Positions 19,592-28,854 are shown, counted from the stretch's first letter. The stretch: DNA of 64,000 nt from Vibrio sp. JC009 (GCF_029016485.1 NZ_CP092106.1:62001-126000); one strand, 5' to 3'. Program-made: numbers and translations. Notes: generated from the letters alone by a model not told the origin.

Positions 19592-20149
19592 ATGAGTCGA
19601 CATAAGAAATCGAGAAAACCGGGTTCTACAGGCGATACCGACCTGATAGTAACCAGAAACCGCAGCGAGTCTGATGTGGAAGGCCGTCTGCGTAAAAAAA
19701 TGAAAAAGCGCAAGGGCCTGAAAACAGGCAGCCGTCACTCTGAAGCAAATGAAGCGAAACAACGGGGCGCTTCTAAAGCAAAAGATCCGCGCCTTGGCAG
19801 TAAGAAAAAAATTCCTCTTATTGTAGAAGAGAAGAAAAAGCCGACCAAGCAGGAGCGTCGTCTGTCTGCTGAGCAAGAGCTTGATATGCTGGAAAATGAT
19901 GCACAGCTGAATGTACTTCTGGATCGCATCGATAACGGCGAAAAGCTGGGCGCTGGTTTGCAGAAGTATGTGGATGAAAAACTGGATCGTATTGAAGCTC
20001 TGATGAATCAGCTTGGCCTGATTGAGCCTGAAGACGAACCAGAAGAAGAACAAGTTATTGCTGAGCCGAAGAAGCAGAAACGAGCTTCAACTGATGAAGA
20101 TCTTCTGTCCCAGTTTGAAGATCTTGATCTGGGCGATTTCGAAAAATAA
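19592..20149 (+). CDS. yihI: Der GTPase-activating protein YihI
   Basis: The 185-residue protein has a very basic N-terminal half (RHKKSRKPGS, KKIPLIVEEKKKPTKQERR) and a helical, acidic C-terminal half (ELDMLENDAQLNVLLDRI, ending DLDLGDFEK). This matches YihI, which stimulates the GTPase Der and tunes 50S ribosome assembly. It lies between the methyltransferase and a DUF2489 gene, 10 bp before the latter. The presence of EngB, YihI and TypA in the window gives several ribosome-assembly functions near the origin. Confidence 0.93.
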   Translation: MSRHKKSRKPGSTGDTDLIVTRNRSESDVEGRLRKKMKKRKGLKTGSRHSEANEAKQRGASKAKDPRLGSKKKIPLIVEEKKKPTKQERRLSAEQELDMLENDAQLNVLLDRIDNGEKLGAGLQKYVDEKLDRIEALMNQLGLIEPEDEPEEEQVIAEPKKQKRASTDEDLLSQFEDLDLGDFEK

Positions 20150-20159
20150 GGAAGAGACT

Positions 20160-20666
20160 ATGAGCCTGACTCTTTTGATTGCGCTTGGCGTTATTATTAT
20201 TCTGGCTTTAGGCGGGTATGCGGTTCATCTGCTGTTAAAGGTGAAAAAGCAGAACCAGCTTCGTCAGGAGTTTATGGATATTTCCATTGCTAAACGCAAC
20301 GCCAATATCTTTGACAGTGTTAATACTCTTTGCCTGGCCGGTATTCAGGGGCAGTGTGATCTCGCAGAGGTGAGTATCCGGGTGTATTACATTCTGGATT
20401 ATGTTCAGGGTGAGAACCGCATTGATATTGAAAAAGAGTACCCATCACTGTTTGAACTGTACGGTGTGGTGAAGAACTTTGCCCGTGGCGAAGCAAGACA
20501 GGCTCTGGTTAAGAAAGAGCGAATGAAGCAGGATCTTGCGCGCAATAAAGCAGAAGCGCGCCTGACGGATGCAATTATTGAAGAGCTGAAGGATCTTCAG
20601 AGCCGGATCCAGCCATGGATGAAGGCGCCGGAAGATACGGTCACCGTCACTTCTGCAACTTGTTAA
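20160..20666 (+). CDS. DUF2489-family membrane-anchored protein
   Basis: The 168-residue protein starts with one transmembrane helix (LTLLIALGVIIILALGGYAVHLLL). A cytoplasmic helical domain follows with QEFMDISIAKRNANIFDSV, CDLAEVSIRVYYILDY and EKEYPSLFELYGVVK. The family is DUF2489, commonly found beside yihI and hemN in vibrios and relatives. No function is established. GAAGAGAC precedes ATG 20160, which is 10 bp after yihI, suggesting one transcript. Confidence 0.85.
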   Translation: MSLTLLIALGVIIILALGGYAVHLLLKVKKQNQLRQEFMDISIAKRNANIFDSVNTLCLAGIQGQCDLAEVSIRVYYILDYVQGENRIDIEKEYPSLFELYGVVKNFARGEARQALVKKERMKQDLARNKAEARLTDAIIEELKDLQSRIQPWMKAPEDTVTVTSATC

Positions 20667-20855
20667 TCCTGATGTAGTTTATGGATATTGCCCGATCTTG
20701 GGGCAATATCCATTGATACCCCTAAATGGCTAGTGATCCATCTAGCACTTCTGTATATTTCTTAAATAATCCGCACTGAATGATCCACGTCTGTCACCTT
20801 GATATGGCAGAATATACGGTCAAAGAAAAGTCAAAGTCTTAAATTGGAAGTAGTC

Positions 20856-22229
20856 ATGTCTAGCGAACAAATTGTTTGGGACCAGTCCGTCATCGATAAA
20901 TACAATTACTCGGGCCCAAGATATACCTCTTATCCAACAGCGCTTGAATTCCACGAAGCATTCACCATTGCCGAATTTGATATGGCGTGCCATCAGTATC
21001 CGGATCGCCCGCTATCCCTGTACGTTCATATTCCGTTCTGCCACAAGCTTTGTTACTACTGTGGCTGTAATAAGGTTATTACCCGTCACGCACATAAAGC
21101 GGATGAATATCTGGATGCTCTGGAGCATGAGATCCGCCAGCGCGCATTCCTGTTAAATACCAGAAATGTCACTCAGCTGCATTTTGGTGGCGGCACTCCG
21201 ACATTCCTGAGCAAAGCTCAGATTACCCGTCTGATGAAGATTATTTACACTGAGTTTGATTTTGACAGCGATGCGGAAATCAGTATTGAAGTGGATCCGC
21301 GTGAAATCGAACTGGATATGCTGGATCATCTGCGTAAAGAAGGTTTTAACCGTCTGAGCATCGGGGTTCAGGATTTTGATAAAGAAGTTCAGAAGCTGGT
21401 TAACCGGGAGCAGGATGAAGAGTTTATCTTTGCTATGGTGGAAAGAGCGAAGGAGCTTGGCTTCCGCTCCACCAATCTGGATTTGATTTACGGCCTGCCG
21501 AAGCAAACCAAAGAAGGGTTTGCAAAAACGCTTGATCAGGTGCTGGAGCTTCAGCCTGGGCGCCTGTCGGTGTTTAACTATGCTCATATGCCTCAGTTAT
21601 TTGCTGCGCAGCGTAAAATCAAAGATGAAGACCTGCCAAAGGCAGAGGAGAAAATGGCTATCCTTCAGGATACCATTGCCACTCTGACCGGTGCCGGTTA
21701 TCAGTTTATCGGCATGGACCACTTTGCCAAACCGGACGATGAACTGGCAGTGGCGCAAAGAGAAGGCGTGCTGCACAGAAACTTCCAGGGCTACACCACT
21801 CAGGGCGACTGCGATCTGATCGGCTTTGGTGTTTCTGCTATTTCCATGATTGGCGACTGTTATGCTCAGAACCAGAAAGAGCTGAAGCACTACTATGCTC
21901 AGGTTGATGAAATGCGTCATGCCCTTTGGAAAGGCGTCTCCCTGGATAAAGATGACCTGATCCGCCGTGAAGTGATTAAAGCACTTATCTGTAACTTTAC
22001 TCTGGATAAGAGAGAAATCGAATCGGCACATAATCTGACTTTCAATCAGTATTTTGAAGAAGATCTGCAACTGCTTCAGACTTTCATTGATGATGAACTG
22101 GTGGAAGTATCGGATACTCACATTAAAGTGACTCCGAGAGGAAGACTGCTGATCCGGAACATCTGCATGTGCTTCGATAAATACATGAGAAAAAGAGCAA
22201 GACAGCAGCAGTTCTCGAGAGTGATTTAA
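20856..22229 (+). CDS. hemN: Oxygen-independent coproporphyrinogen III oxidase
   Basis: This 457-residue radical-SAM enzyme makes protoporphyrinogen IX without oxygen. It carries the iron-sulfur motif HIPFCHKLCYYCGC, the GGGTPTFL motif, SIGVQDFDKEVQ and NLDLIYGLPKQT. ATG 20856 is used because the protein then starts MSSEQIVWDQSVIDKYN like known HemN; the frame is open back to 20799. The stop codon at 22227-22229 lies inside a small palindromic repeat. A perfect 14-bp terminator follows at 22291-22323. I see no convincing FNR box upstream. Confidence 0.96.
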   Translation: MSSEQIVWDQSVIDKYNYSGPRYTSYPTALEFHEAFTIAEFDMACHQYPDRPLSLYVHIPFCHKLCYYCGCNKVITRHAHKADEYLDALEHEIRQRAFLLNTRNVTQLHFGGGTPTFLSKAQITRLMKIIYTEFDFDSDAEISIEVDPREIELDMLDHLRKEGFNRLSIGVQDFDKEVQKLVNREQDEEFIFAMVERAKELGFRSTNLDLIYGLPKQTKEGFAKTLDQVLELQPGRLSVFNYAHMPQLFAAQRKIKDEDLPKAEEKMAILQDTIATLTGAGYQFIGMDHFAKPDDELAVAQREGVLHRNFQGYTTQGDCDLIGFGVSAISMIGDCYAQNQKELKHYYAQVDEMRHALWKGVSLDKDDLIRREVIKALICNFTLDKREIESAHNLTFNQYFEEDLQLLQTFIDDELVEVSDTHIKVTPRGRLLIRNICMCFDKYMRKRARQQQFSRVI

Positions 22230-22262
22230 TACCAATCCCAGCAATTACTGGTATTGGTATAA
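22228..22262. repeat. Small palindromic repeat with ATACCAAT ends
   Basis: AATACCAAT (22228-22236) and ATTGGTAT (22253-22260) are inverted around about 16 bp. The same ends occur at 28807-28838. The left arm includes the last base pairs of the hemN stop codon. Confidence 0.6.
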
Positions 22263-22290
22263 CACTTTCTGAAATAATTCGAAAACAGTC

Positions 22291-22326
22291 AAAAAGGGTG
22301 AAGAGAGGATCTTCACCCTTTTTTAT
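22291..22326. terminator. Strong bidirectional terminator after hemN
   Basis: A perfect 14-bp inverted repeat (AAAAAGGGTGAAGA 22291-22304, TCTTCACCCTTTTT 22310-22323) with loop GAGGA and T-runs on both strands. The stretch from 22327 to 22545 that follows is AT-rich, holds no convincing gene, and must contain the chemoreceptor promoter, which I could not pin down. Confidence 0.9.
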
Positions 22327-22545
22327 TAATTGGGCAAATATCAATAAATGTGAGTCGCTTTTTCGGCATACCTATCACTCACTAATACCATTCTTCAGTC
22401 CTGATAATCTTTATTCTAATTTCTTTTATATCAACTGGTTATGTAATCGATTTCGACCGTTACAGAATTTTACGCCCAGAAGTTTTTTCTTACAAAGCAT
22501 TGATAATCAAGCGGTTAAAACTTGTGTATTAATGTAGGGAGTTCA

Positions 22546-24192
22546 ATGGATGTAAAGAATAACTGTCGGTTTCGGAGCCTGCTTATGCTATCAATCAAAA
22601 ACAAAATCATATTCTTATGTCTGCTCTCTTCGGTGGGATTTGTCAGCTTGTTAGTGATTGGCGGCAGTGCGCTGTCAGGCAATACCAAAAAAGTTCAGGA
22701 TATAGAAAAAGTCTATTACCCGGTTATGAATGCGGCCTCGCTGAACAACATACTAATTCAGCAACTGGCTGAACGCTTTAATTTAGCCGTCACAATCGGA
22801 GATGAAGAGCTGCTGGAGCTGAACCGCACCACGCTTGAGCAGATCTCTAATAATTTTGAGCTGCAAAGCGCTTTACTTCCGGCTCTGAACGCACGGATAG
22901 AGCCTCTGCAGCAACTGCTTCACAGCTATTTTGAAAATGCCCATCAGCTGGCTCACAGTATGATTAATGAAGAGGTTAGCCTGAATGAGGCAGTTGAAGC
23001 CGGAAATCAAAATAACCAGAGACTTGAACAACTGACAGTTTCCATCGAGCAGTTCTCAAGAGACCGTCAGAGTGACTTTGAGCAGTCTGTGACAGTGCTT
23101 GGAGAGAGTAATACAACAGCCAACGAAGCAATGATAGCGCTTGGTCTTGCGATTCTGGTGCTGATTCTTGGCGTCGGCTGGTTTGTGGTAAAAGGTATCC
23201 GCAGTGATCTGCATAAGATCAGCAGCAATATGAAGGACATTGCCGAGGGAGATGGCGACCTGACTATCCGGCTTAGTCATGAGAAAAATGATGAACTAAA
23301 ACCTCTGGTTGACTCCTTTAACGTCTTTGTCGGGCACATTCAGAGCAATGTAAAAAACACCATTGAGAATGTTGCGCTGCTGGAGTCCATTTCTCCTGCG
23401 CTGATGGATTCCAGTAAAGCCACAAGCTCCTCATCGGAGAAGCAGAGCCATGCGCTGGAAGAGATATCCATCTCTCTGCTAAGCCTGTCTGAGGCAGCTC
23501 ATCAGATAGGTAAGTATGCGACAGAGGCTCTGCAGTCTGCTACCAGTGCCAATGAACAGGCTGTCGGCGGTGAGCTTCAGGTGAGGAGCACCATAGATGC
23601 TGTTCAGAGCTTGACCGAGAATGTACACAGTGCCTCCAATATCGTGCGCCAGCTGGATAACAATATCCATAATGCAGGCTCAATTCTGGACACCATCAGC
23701 TCCATTGCTGAGCAAACCAACCTGCTTGCACTGAATGCAGCCATTGAAGCCGCTAGAGCCGGAGAGCAGGGAAGGGGCTTTGCGGTGGTTGCCGATGAAG
23801 TCCGGACCCTTGCCTCCCGGACTCAGACTTCAACCCAGGGGATTCAGACCGTCCTGACCCAGTTGCAGGAACAGGCCAGAACCGCCGTTTCCATTTTTTC
23901 TGAAAGTGCTGACAGAGCGGAGTCCTGCTATGAGCAGTCTCTGATTACCGAACAATCGCTGCAAAAAATTACAGCCAATGTTGCCGAGATAAGCCAGCTA
24001 AATCAAAAGATTGCCCGGGCGACCGAGCAACAGGAGCGCACTTCCAAACAGATCGAATCGCATGTCGATGATATCCGTAATACCGCTAAGGTAACCACAG
24101 ACAGCGTCAGCCAGGTAGAGGTTGCAGCTGAAAATATAGAAGAAGTTACCCACAGCCTGACTGACCTGACAGCTTGTTTCAGAGTCAATTAA
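22546..24192 (+). CDS. Methyl-accepting chemotaxis protein
   Basis: This 548-residue receptor has a short cytoplasmic start, a first transmembrane helix ([20 protein letters not shown]), and a periplasmic four-helix-type sensor up to about residue 190. A second helix ([21 protein letters not shown]) and a HAMP domain ([17 protein letters not shown]) follow. The signalling domain contains the hairpin tip [20 protein letters not shown]. It lacks a C-terminal NWETF-type CheR tether. ATG 22546 follows GTAGGGAG; a TTG at 22522 and an ATG at 22588 are alternatives. It lies ahead of a porin-like and a PstS-like gene that may belong to the same response. Confidence 0.93.
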   Translation: MDVKNNCRFRSLLMLSIKNKIIFLCLLSSVGFVSLLVIGGSALSGNTKKVQDIEKVYYPVMNAASLNNILIQQLAERFNLAVTIGDEELLELNRTTLEQISNNFELQSALLPALNARIEPLQQLLHSYFENAHQLAHSMINEEVSLNEAVEAGNQNNQRLEQLTVSIEQFSRDRQSDFEQSVTVLGESNTTANEAMIALGLAILVLILGVGWFVVKGIRSDLHKISSNMKDIAEGDGDLTIRLSHEKNDELKPLVDSFNVFVGHIQSNVKNTIENVALLESISPALMDSSKATSSSSEKQSHALEEISISLLSLSEAAHQIGKYATEALQSATSANEQAVGGELQVRSTIDAVQSLTENVHSASNIVRQLDNNIHNAGSILDTISSIAEQTNLLALNAAIEAARAGEQGRGFAVVADEVRTLASRTQTSTQGIQTVLTQLQEQARTAVSIFSESADRAESCYEQSLITEQSLQKITANVAEISQLNQKIARATEQQERTSKQIESHVDDIRNTAKVTTDSVSQVEVAAENIEEVTHSLTDLTACFRVN

Positions 24193-24289
24193 TTGCCTGC
24201 CAGAACACCCCTTTACGGCATATGCGGTAAGGGGCGGGGATTATCGTCTCAGTTTGCTGAGGCCGGAAATAAACTTAGGTGGAGTAGTT

Positions 24290-25453
24290 ATGAAGAAAAA
24301 AGTGCTTACTGTATTGATCGGCATGTCATTCAGTGTGAGTGCCGCAAGTATGGAGAACCTGTCCATTAGCGGATTTGGCAGTGTGGGTGTGGGTAAGTCA
24401 GATAATGACGTTGGTTATGCAGGCTATACCTCAGATCATATAGATACCAAGCAGGATACACTGGCTGGCATTCAGTTTGATTTCGAGGTGAACGATAAGG
24501 CTGAATTTACCGCTCAGCTGGTGGCTAACGGCAGGTATGACTTTGAACCAACGGTGGAGGTTGCTTACGTCAGTTATGACTTCGACCGCTTTGTTGCCCG
24601 CGCCGGTAAGATGAGAACGCCGTTGTTTATGTACTCAGATTATCTGGATGTTGGTTATGCTTTGCCAGCCATCCGTCCTTCGCAGGAGATGTATGAGCAT
24701 ATTATTATCAACAGCTATACCGGTGGTGATCTGCTGATTCCGTTTGATATTGGTGATACACATTTGCAGTTGCAGCCGTTTATTGGAGTATCTCAGGTGG
24801 AGGCCAGGGATACGCCGATTGGTAAGGTGGATCTGAATAATACTTTCGGCCTTACTGCACACTGGTATATCGATGATCTGACGCTGCGTGCATCATATGT
24901 TTCAACGGATTGTGACTATAGTTACAAGTCTCCGGCAGTAGTAACTTCACAGGAAGAGCTGGTTAAAAAATACGCTGCTGATATTTTGAAAGGGCAGGAA
25001 GGTCAGTTTATATCCGCAGGGGTTCAGTATGATAATGGAAGCGTCCTGACGGTATTAGAAGGGATGACAATGAAGATGACTGGGCGCTATCCGGATGTAG
25101 CCGCTGTTTCAGGATTGCTTGGATACCGTTTTGGTGACTTTACTCCTTACTTTTCTGTTAACTGGAATAAAAGTACAGATGATGAAGAGCGAGCTATGCC
25201 AGTCAATTCCGAACCGGGTAATATTGCTCTCTTTGCTGGAGAGAAAGTCCGGCATAATTTTGAAAAAATGGCTTTTTCAGTGGGTTCCCGCTGGGATCTG
25301 GTCCAGAACATTGCTCTGAAGCTGGATGTTACTTATGTGGACTATATGGATACCAGCGGAGGCTATTCCGGCAACATTGGCCCAAAGCCAACCTTTGAGG
25401 TGCAGGAATCAGACTCCTTCGTTTACTCCCTTGCTCTAGACTTTGTATTTTAA
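24290..25453 (+). CDS. Outer-membrane porin-like beta-barrel protein
   Basis: The 387-residue product has a signal peptide (MKKKVLTVLIGMSFSVSAAS) followed by alternating amphipathic strands and a C-terminal aromatic end (SFVYSLALDFVF) typical of outer-membrane barrels. Segments such as AGIQFDFEVNDKAEFTAQLV and DRFVARAGKMRTPLFMYSDY resemble the porin superfamily of marine bacteria. The start follows AGGTGGAG. It lies 97 bp after the chemoreceptor and 12 bp before the PstS-like gene, with which it is surely co-transcribed. Phosphate or oxyanion uptake is a guess from that partner only. Confidence 0.8.
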   Translation: MKKKVLTVLIGMSFSVSAASMENLSISGFGSVGVGKSDNDVGYAGYTSDHIDTKQDTLAGIQFDFEVNDKAEFTAQLVANGRYDFEPTVEVAYVSYDFDRFVARAGKMRTPLFMYSDYLDVGYALPAIRPSQEMYEHIIINSYTGGDLLIPFDIGDTHLQLQPFIGVSQVEARDTPIGKVDLNNTFGLTAHWYIDDLTLRASYVSTDCDYSYKSPAVVTSQEELVKKYAADILKGQEGQFISAGVQYDNGSVLTVLEGMTMKMTGRYPDVAAVSGLLGYRFGDFTPYFSVNWNKSTDDEERAMPVNSEPGNIALFAGEKVRHNFEKMAFSVGSRWDLVQNIALKLDVTYVDYMDTSGGYSGNIGPKPTFEVQESDSFVYSLALDFVF

Positions 25454-25465
25454 AGGAGGCTTAAG

Positions 25466-25876
25466 ATGAAAAAGATACTAACTTTTGCTGTGACTTCTCT
25501 GCTTTCCTTTAACGCACTGGCCGGTATGGTGGTTATCGGTAATCCGGCGAATGGTGCGACTCTTTCTGAAAGTGATGTAAAAAAGCTGTTTTTAGGCAAG
25601 AAAACCAGGCTGGACGGATCCGGAAATATCCAGATTATTGAGTTGCAGGATGGCTCTGAAGGCCGGTTAGCATTCCACGCACTAGCCACAGGCAGAACAG
25701 AAACCCAGCTCCAGTCCGCCTGGTCCAGACTGGTATTTACCGGCAAAGCCAACGCTCCTATTCAGGTCAGCAACTACACGGAAATGATCTCAAAAGTAGC
25801 CTCCAGCCCGGAGGCGATAGGTTATGTTGATGAGTCAGCAGTTACCGGAGAGGTTAGAATACTATTTAAGTTCTGA
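25466..25876 (+). CDS. Small PstS-like periplasmic protein
   Basis: This 136-residue protein has a signal peptide ending NALA-GM and a short domain (GNPANGATLSESDVKKLFLGKK, SPEAIGYVDESAV) that resembles one lobe of phosphate-binding PstS proteins. It is far shorter than full PstS (about 320 residues), so it probably binds a ligand differently or acts as an adaptor. AAAGGAGG precedes ATG 25466. It is the third gene after the chemoreceptor and porin-like gene. No transporter membrane or ATPase subunit is nearby. Confidence 0.82.
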   Translation: MKKILTFAVTSLLSFNALAGMVVIGNPANGATLSESDVKKLFLGKKTRLDGSGNIQIIELQDGSEGRLAFHALATGRTETQLQSAWSRLVFTGKANAPIQVSNYTEMISKVASSPEAIGYVDESAVTGEVRILFKF

Positions 25877-25950
25877 GGTTGAAGGGCGGCAGGCAGCAGG
25901 GAAGAAGAAAGCGCAGGTGTTGTACCACCCGCGCTTTATTGTTATTTTTT

Positions 25951-26021
25951 AGCCCCATAGCCCCATAGCCCCATAGCCCCATAGCCTAGGCACCAGCAGG
26001 GCGAAGCCCGATCCCAGGGCC
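25951..26021. repeat. Hybrid composite repeat: AGCCCCAT tandem array plus GGGCGAAGCCC core
   Basis: Four AGCCCCAT octamers and part of a fifth (25951-25986) run directly into CACCAGCAGGGCGAAGCCCG and then CCCAGGGCC. This joins the two flank types found separately at other sites. It lies between the convergent PstS-like and glnG genes. Confidence 0.75.
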
Positions 26022-26022
26022 T

Positions 26023-27432
26023 TTAACCAATATCCAACTCTTTCAACTTCCGCGTAAGCGTATTCCTTCCCCACCCAAGCACCTTAGCCGCTTCCTGCTT
26101 ATGTCCGTTGGTATGATTCAGTGCCGTTTTCAGCAGAATTCTTTCAAATTCAGGCAGGGCATAAGCCAGCAGTTCAGTTTCACCGGAAGAGAGTGCAGCG
26201 CGTGCCCAGGATTCCAGCTCTTCCTGCCAGCTGCCGCCACCATGTGCTGTGGCTACTGATTTCTCTTCCAGCAGTTCAGTGGGAAGATCGGAAGGCAGTA
26301 CTTCACTGCCGCTTGCCATAACCGTCAGCCAGCGACATATGTTTTCCAACTGACGTACGTTACCCGGCCAGGACAGACGTTTTAATGCATCAACTGTTGA
26401 AGAATGGAGAGTTTTGATTTCTACACCAAGCTCTTCTGCAGCTTTTGCCAGAAAATGCAGAGTAAGCTTTTCAATATCCTGCTTTCTGTCTCTCAGAGCC
26501 GGGATATGTACGCGGATAACATTCAGACGATGGAATAAATCCTCACGGAATTTACCTTCATGTACCAGCTTTTCCAGGTTCTGGTGCGTTGCAGCAACAA
26601 TGCGAACATCTACTTTGATAGCCGAGTGACCACCAACGCGGTAGAACTGACCGTCAGCCAGAACACGAAGCAGTCGGGTCTGGATATCCAGCGGCATATC
26701 ACCGATTTCATCCAGAAAAAGTGTGCCGCCGTTAGCCTGTTCAAAGCGGCCCTGGCGGACGTTATTGGCTCCGGTAAAGGCGCCCTTTTCGTGGCCGAAC
26801 AGCTCTGATTCAATCAGGTCTTTAGGAATTGCGGCCATATTCAGCGCGATAAACGGGTTTTTCGCTCTCGGGCTGTGCCTGTGCAGCGCATGGGCAACCA
26901 GCTCTTTACCTGTACCGGATTCACCATTGATCAGAACTGAGATAGAAGAACGGGACAGACGGCCGATGGCTCGAAATACTTCCTGCATGGCCGGTGCTTC
27001 ACCGATAATTTCAGGCGTGTCATTGGGGAAAGCTTCGTCAGCTGCGCTTTCCTTCTTCTGCTCCTGGCTATGTGTAAGAGCCCTTTCAACCAGAAGAAGG
27101 GTTTCATCTATGTCGAATGGCTTGGGAAGATACTCAAAGGCACCCTGCTGATACGCATTGACTGCCGCATCCAGATCCGAGTGTGCTGTCATGATAATAA
27201 CAGGCAGGTCAGGATTTCTCTGATGAACCTGTTTCAGCAGATCTAAACCATCAATACCAGGCATGCGAATATCCGATACCAGGACATCTGGTGCTTCACG
27301 CTCCAGTGCCATCAACACGCTTTCAGCATCGGCAAATGTCTCACATTTGATGTCGGCAGATGAGAGCGTTTTTTCCATTACCCATCGAATGGAACTGTCA
27401 TCATCTACAACCCAGACATATCCTTTACTCAT
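26023..27432 (-). CDS. glnG: Nitrogen regulation response regulator NtrC
   Basis: The 469-residue protein has a receiver domain with Asp54 (VLVSDIRMPGIDG). The sigma-54-interacting AAA+ domain carries Walker A GESGTGKELVAHALH and the GAFTGAN loop that contacts sigma-54. The C-terminal Fis-type helix-turn-helix is HKQEAAKVLGWGRNTLTRKL. When phosphorylated by GlnL it activates glnA and other nitrogen genes. It is the last gene of glnA-glnL-glnG, 61 bp after glnL. All domains are intact and the length matches E. coli NtrC. Confidence 0.97.
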   Translation of the reverse strand: MSKGYVWVVDDDSSIRWVMEKTLSSADIKCETFADAESVLMALEREAPDVLVSDIRMPGIDGLDLLKQVHQRNPDLPVIIMTAHSDLDAAVNAYQQGAFEYLPKPFDIDETLLLVERALTHSQEQKKESAADEAFPNDTPEIIGEAPAMQEVFRAIGRLSRSSISVLINGESGTGKELVAHALHRHSPRAKNPFIALNMAAIPKDLIESELFGHEKGAFTGANNVRQGRFEQANGGTLFLDEIGDMPLDIQTRLLRVLADGQFYRVGGHSAIKVDVRIVAATHQNLEKLVHEGKFREDLFHRLNVIRVHIPALRDRKQDIEKLTLHFLAKAAEELGVEIKTLHSSTVDALKRLSWPGNVRQLENICRWLTVMASGSEVLPSDLPTELLEEKSVATAHGGGSWQEELESWARAALSSGETELLAYALPEFERILLKTALNHTNGHKQEAAKVLGWGRNTLTRKLKELDIG

Positions 27433-27493
27433 ATCTTTGTTTCCCCGTTCTATCTGATTTTTCTATTTTTAAAAGAGACTTAACCAAGTCAGT

Positions 27494-28537
27494 TCAGATA
27501 GGTAAATAAATAGTAAATGTGGTTCTACCCGGCCAGCTTTCTACGTCTATTTTGCCTTTATGCTGGTCGATTAAATTCTGTGAAATTGACAAGCCAAGCC
27601 CTGTTCCGCCTTCTCTTCCGCTTACCATTGGATAAAAAAGCGTATCCTGCAGTTTGGCTGGAATGCCCGGGCCGTTATCAATAATTTCTATCCTGGCTGC
27701 CAGCTTGTACCTGTGACCATGGATATTTGCCTGATGCACGGTTCTGGTTTTCAGAATGATGGTTCCATCTTCCCGGTCGGCGAGAATCTGTGCCGCATTA
27801 CTGACGATATTTAGCATGGCCTGCTCAATCTGGTCCGGGTCCATAAGGATTTCGGGAAGGCTTGGATCGTAATCTCTCTCCACTGTGATCGCCGGAGCTT
27901 CCAACTCAACCAGCTGGCGCACTTTTTCCAGAACAATATGCAGATTTTCTTCTTTCTTTTTACCCGGTTTTTGCGGTCCAAGCAGACGGTCAACCAGAGA
28001 TCTCAGTCTGTCTGCCTGCTCAATAATGATCTGGGTATATTCGGTCAGCGATGGCTCCGGCAGCATTTTTTCCAGCAGCTGTGCTGCGCCGCGTAAACCG
28101 CCCAGCGGGTTTTTAATCTCATGTGCCAGACCACGAACCAGTAACTTAGCGGCCTGCTGCTGGGCATGCTGATTCAGTTCCTGTGTCAGCCTCCTTTGCT
28201 GGCCGATTTTGCGCATTTCAACTAGCAGCATCAGCTTTTTCTGCCAGGAAATCGGGCTTACCGTTACCTCCAGCATTAGCGGCTTGCCATCAATAACAAA
28301 GGTAACATCGCTGTCGGTAATACTCTGACCGCTTTGTAGTGGCTGAGTCAGCAGCGCCAGGTCCAAAGAGGCGTGCTGGATAAACTGAGTCAGCGGACAA
28401 TCCATCATGCGCTTTATGCTCTGTGAAAAAAGTTGCTCAGCAGCCGGATTGGCATAACGAATAACTAAGCTTTCATCCAGCATGATTGTCGCTGTCACTA
28501 CATTTTCCAGTATTGCAGTTGAAAGATCTTTGCTCAC
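27494..28537 (-). CDS. glnL: Nitrogen regulation sensor kinase NtrB
   Basis: The 347-residue cytoplasmic kinase has an N-terminal PAS domain ([18 protein letters not shown]), the phosphorylated His in [16 protein letters not shown], and ATP-binding motifs ([10 protein letters not shown] and [15 protein letters not shown]). It phosphorylates or dephosphorylates NtrC under control of PII. GTG at 28537 is chosen because GCGGAGG lies just upstream and the length then matches E. coli (349 residues); the frame is open to 28576. An NtrC-type site lies 33 bp upstream, so the gene has its own control beside the glnA promoter. Confidence 0.95.
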   Translation of the reverse strand: MSKDLSTAILENVVTATIMLDESLVIRYANPAAEQLFSQSIKRMMDCPLTQFIQHASLDLALLTQPLQSGQSITDSDVTFVIDGKPLMLEVTVSPISWQKKLMLLVEMRKIGQQRRLTQELNQHAQQQAAKLLVRGLAHEIKNPLGGLRGAAQLLEKMLPEPSLTEYTQIIIEQADRLRSLVDRLLGPQKPGKKKEENLHIVLEKVRQLVELEAPAITVERDYDPSLPEILMDPDQIEQAMLNIVSNAAQILADREDGTIILKTRTVHQANIHGHRYKLAARIEIIDNGPGIPAKLQDTLFYPMVSGREGGTGLGLSISQNLIDQHKGKIDVESWPGRTTFTIYLPI

Positions 28538-28569
28538 AATGCCTCCGCTATGCTCTATGAATGCACAAT

Positions 28570-28584
28570 GCACCAAAATGGTGC
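28570..28584 (-). promoter_or_regulatory. NtrC-binding site upstream of glnL
   Basis: GCACCA-AAA-TGGTGC is a perfect palindrome matching the NtrC consensus GCACCA-N3-TGGTGC. Its position just before the glnL start matches the E. coli glnLp site, where NtrC represses. The rest of 28585-28959 holds two repeat modules, a small palindrome and the glnA terminator, and no gene. Confidence 0.8.
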
Positions 28585-28749
28585 GTTGTTTTTTAAGAGT
28601 ATGAGCTATGATGGTGAAGATAAAAAGCGCTTATCTCTCTAATAGTCCGAAAAAGCAGGGATTTATATCAATCCGGCTCAAACTCATGGGATTCTGGGGT
28701 GAATGCACCGTTATAGGACATGATGATGCAAGAAGTTTGCCGGGTTTTA

Positions 28750-28797
28750 GGCCCTGGGCCCTGGTGCGTTCGCTGCGCTCACTTCTGGGCCCTGGGA
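28750..28797. repeat. GGCCCTGGG composite repeat, left module (glnL-glnA gap)
   Basis: GGCCCTGGGCCCTGG, a core (GCGTTCGCTGCGCTCACT) and GGGCCCTGGG. It forms an inverted pair with the module at 28855-28898 around about 57 bp. The core is the reverse complement of the one at 57621-57640. Confidence 0.75.
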
Positions 28798-28806
28798 AGT
28801 GCAATT

Positions 28807-28838
28807 ATACCAATCACTGAACAGCTAATTATTGGTAT
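28807..28838. repeat. Small palindromic repeat with ATACCAAT ends (second copy)
   Basis: ATACCAAT (28807-28814) and ATTGGTAT (28831-28838) are inverted around 16 bp. The copy is nested in the spacer of the GGCCCTGGG composite repeat. Confidence 0.6.
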
Positions 28839-28854
28839 TATTTAGAATAGTCGT

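Noticed and set aside
20799..20825. TTGAT...GTCAA upstream of hemN as an FNR box
   Set aside because: The half-sites are 15 bp apart rather than 4, so it does not fit FNR.
22298..22537. A 79-codon ORF before the chemoreceptor
   Set aside because: It begins inside the hemN terminator, lacks a ribosome-binding site and looks like translated AT-rich non-coding DNA.
24205..24236. Hairpin after the chemoreceptor as an intrinsic terminator
   Set aside because: CCCCTT and AAGGGG can pair, but the inner stem mismatches and no T-run follows.
25951..25986. Tandem octamers as a possible CRISPR-like array
   Set aside because: The units are contiguous with no spacers, and no cas genes are present.
28608..28820. 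A 70-codon ORF between glnL and glnA
   Set aside because: Its second half is translated repeat sequence (GFRPWALVRSLRSLLGPG) and it resembles nothing.
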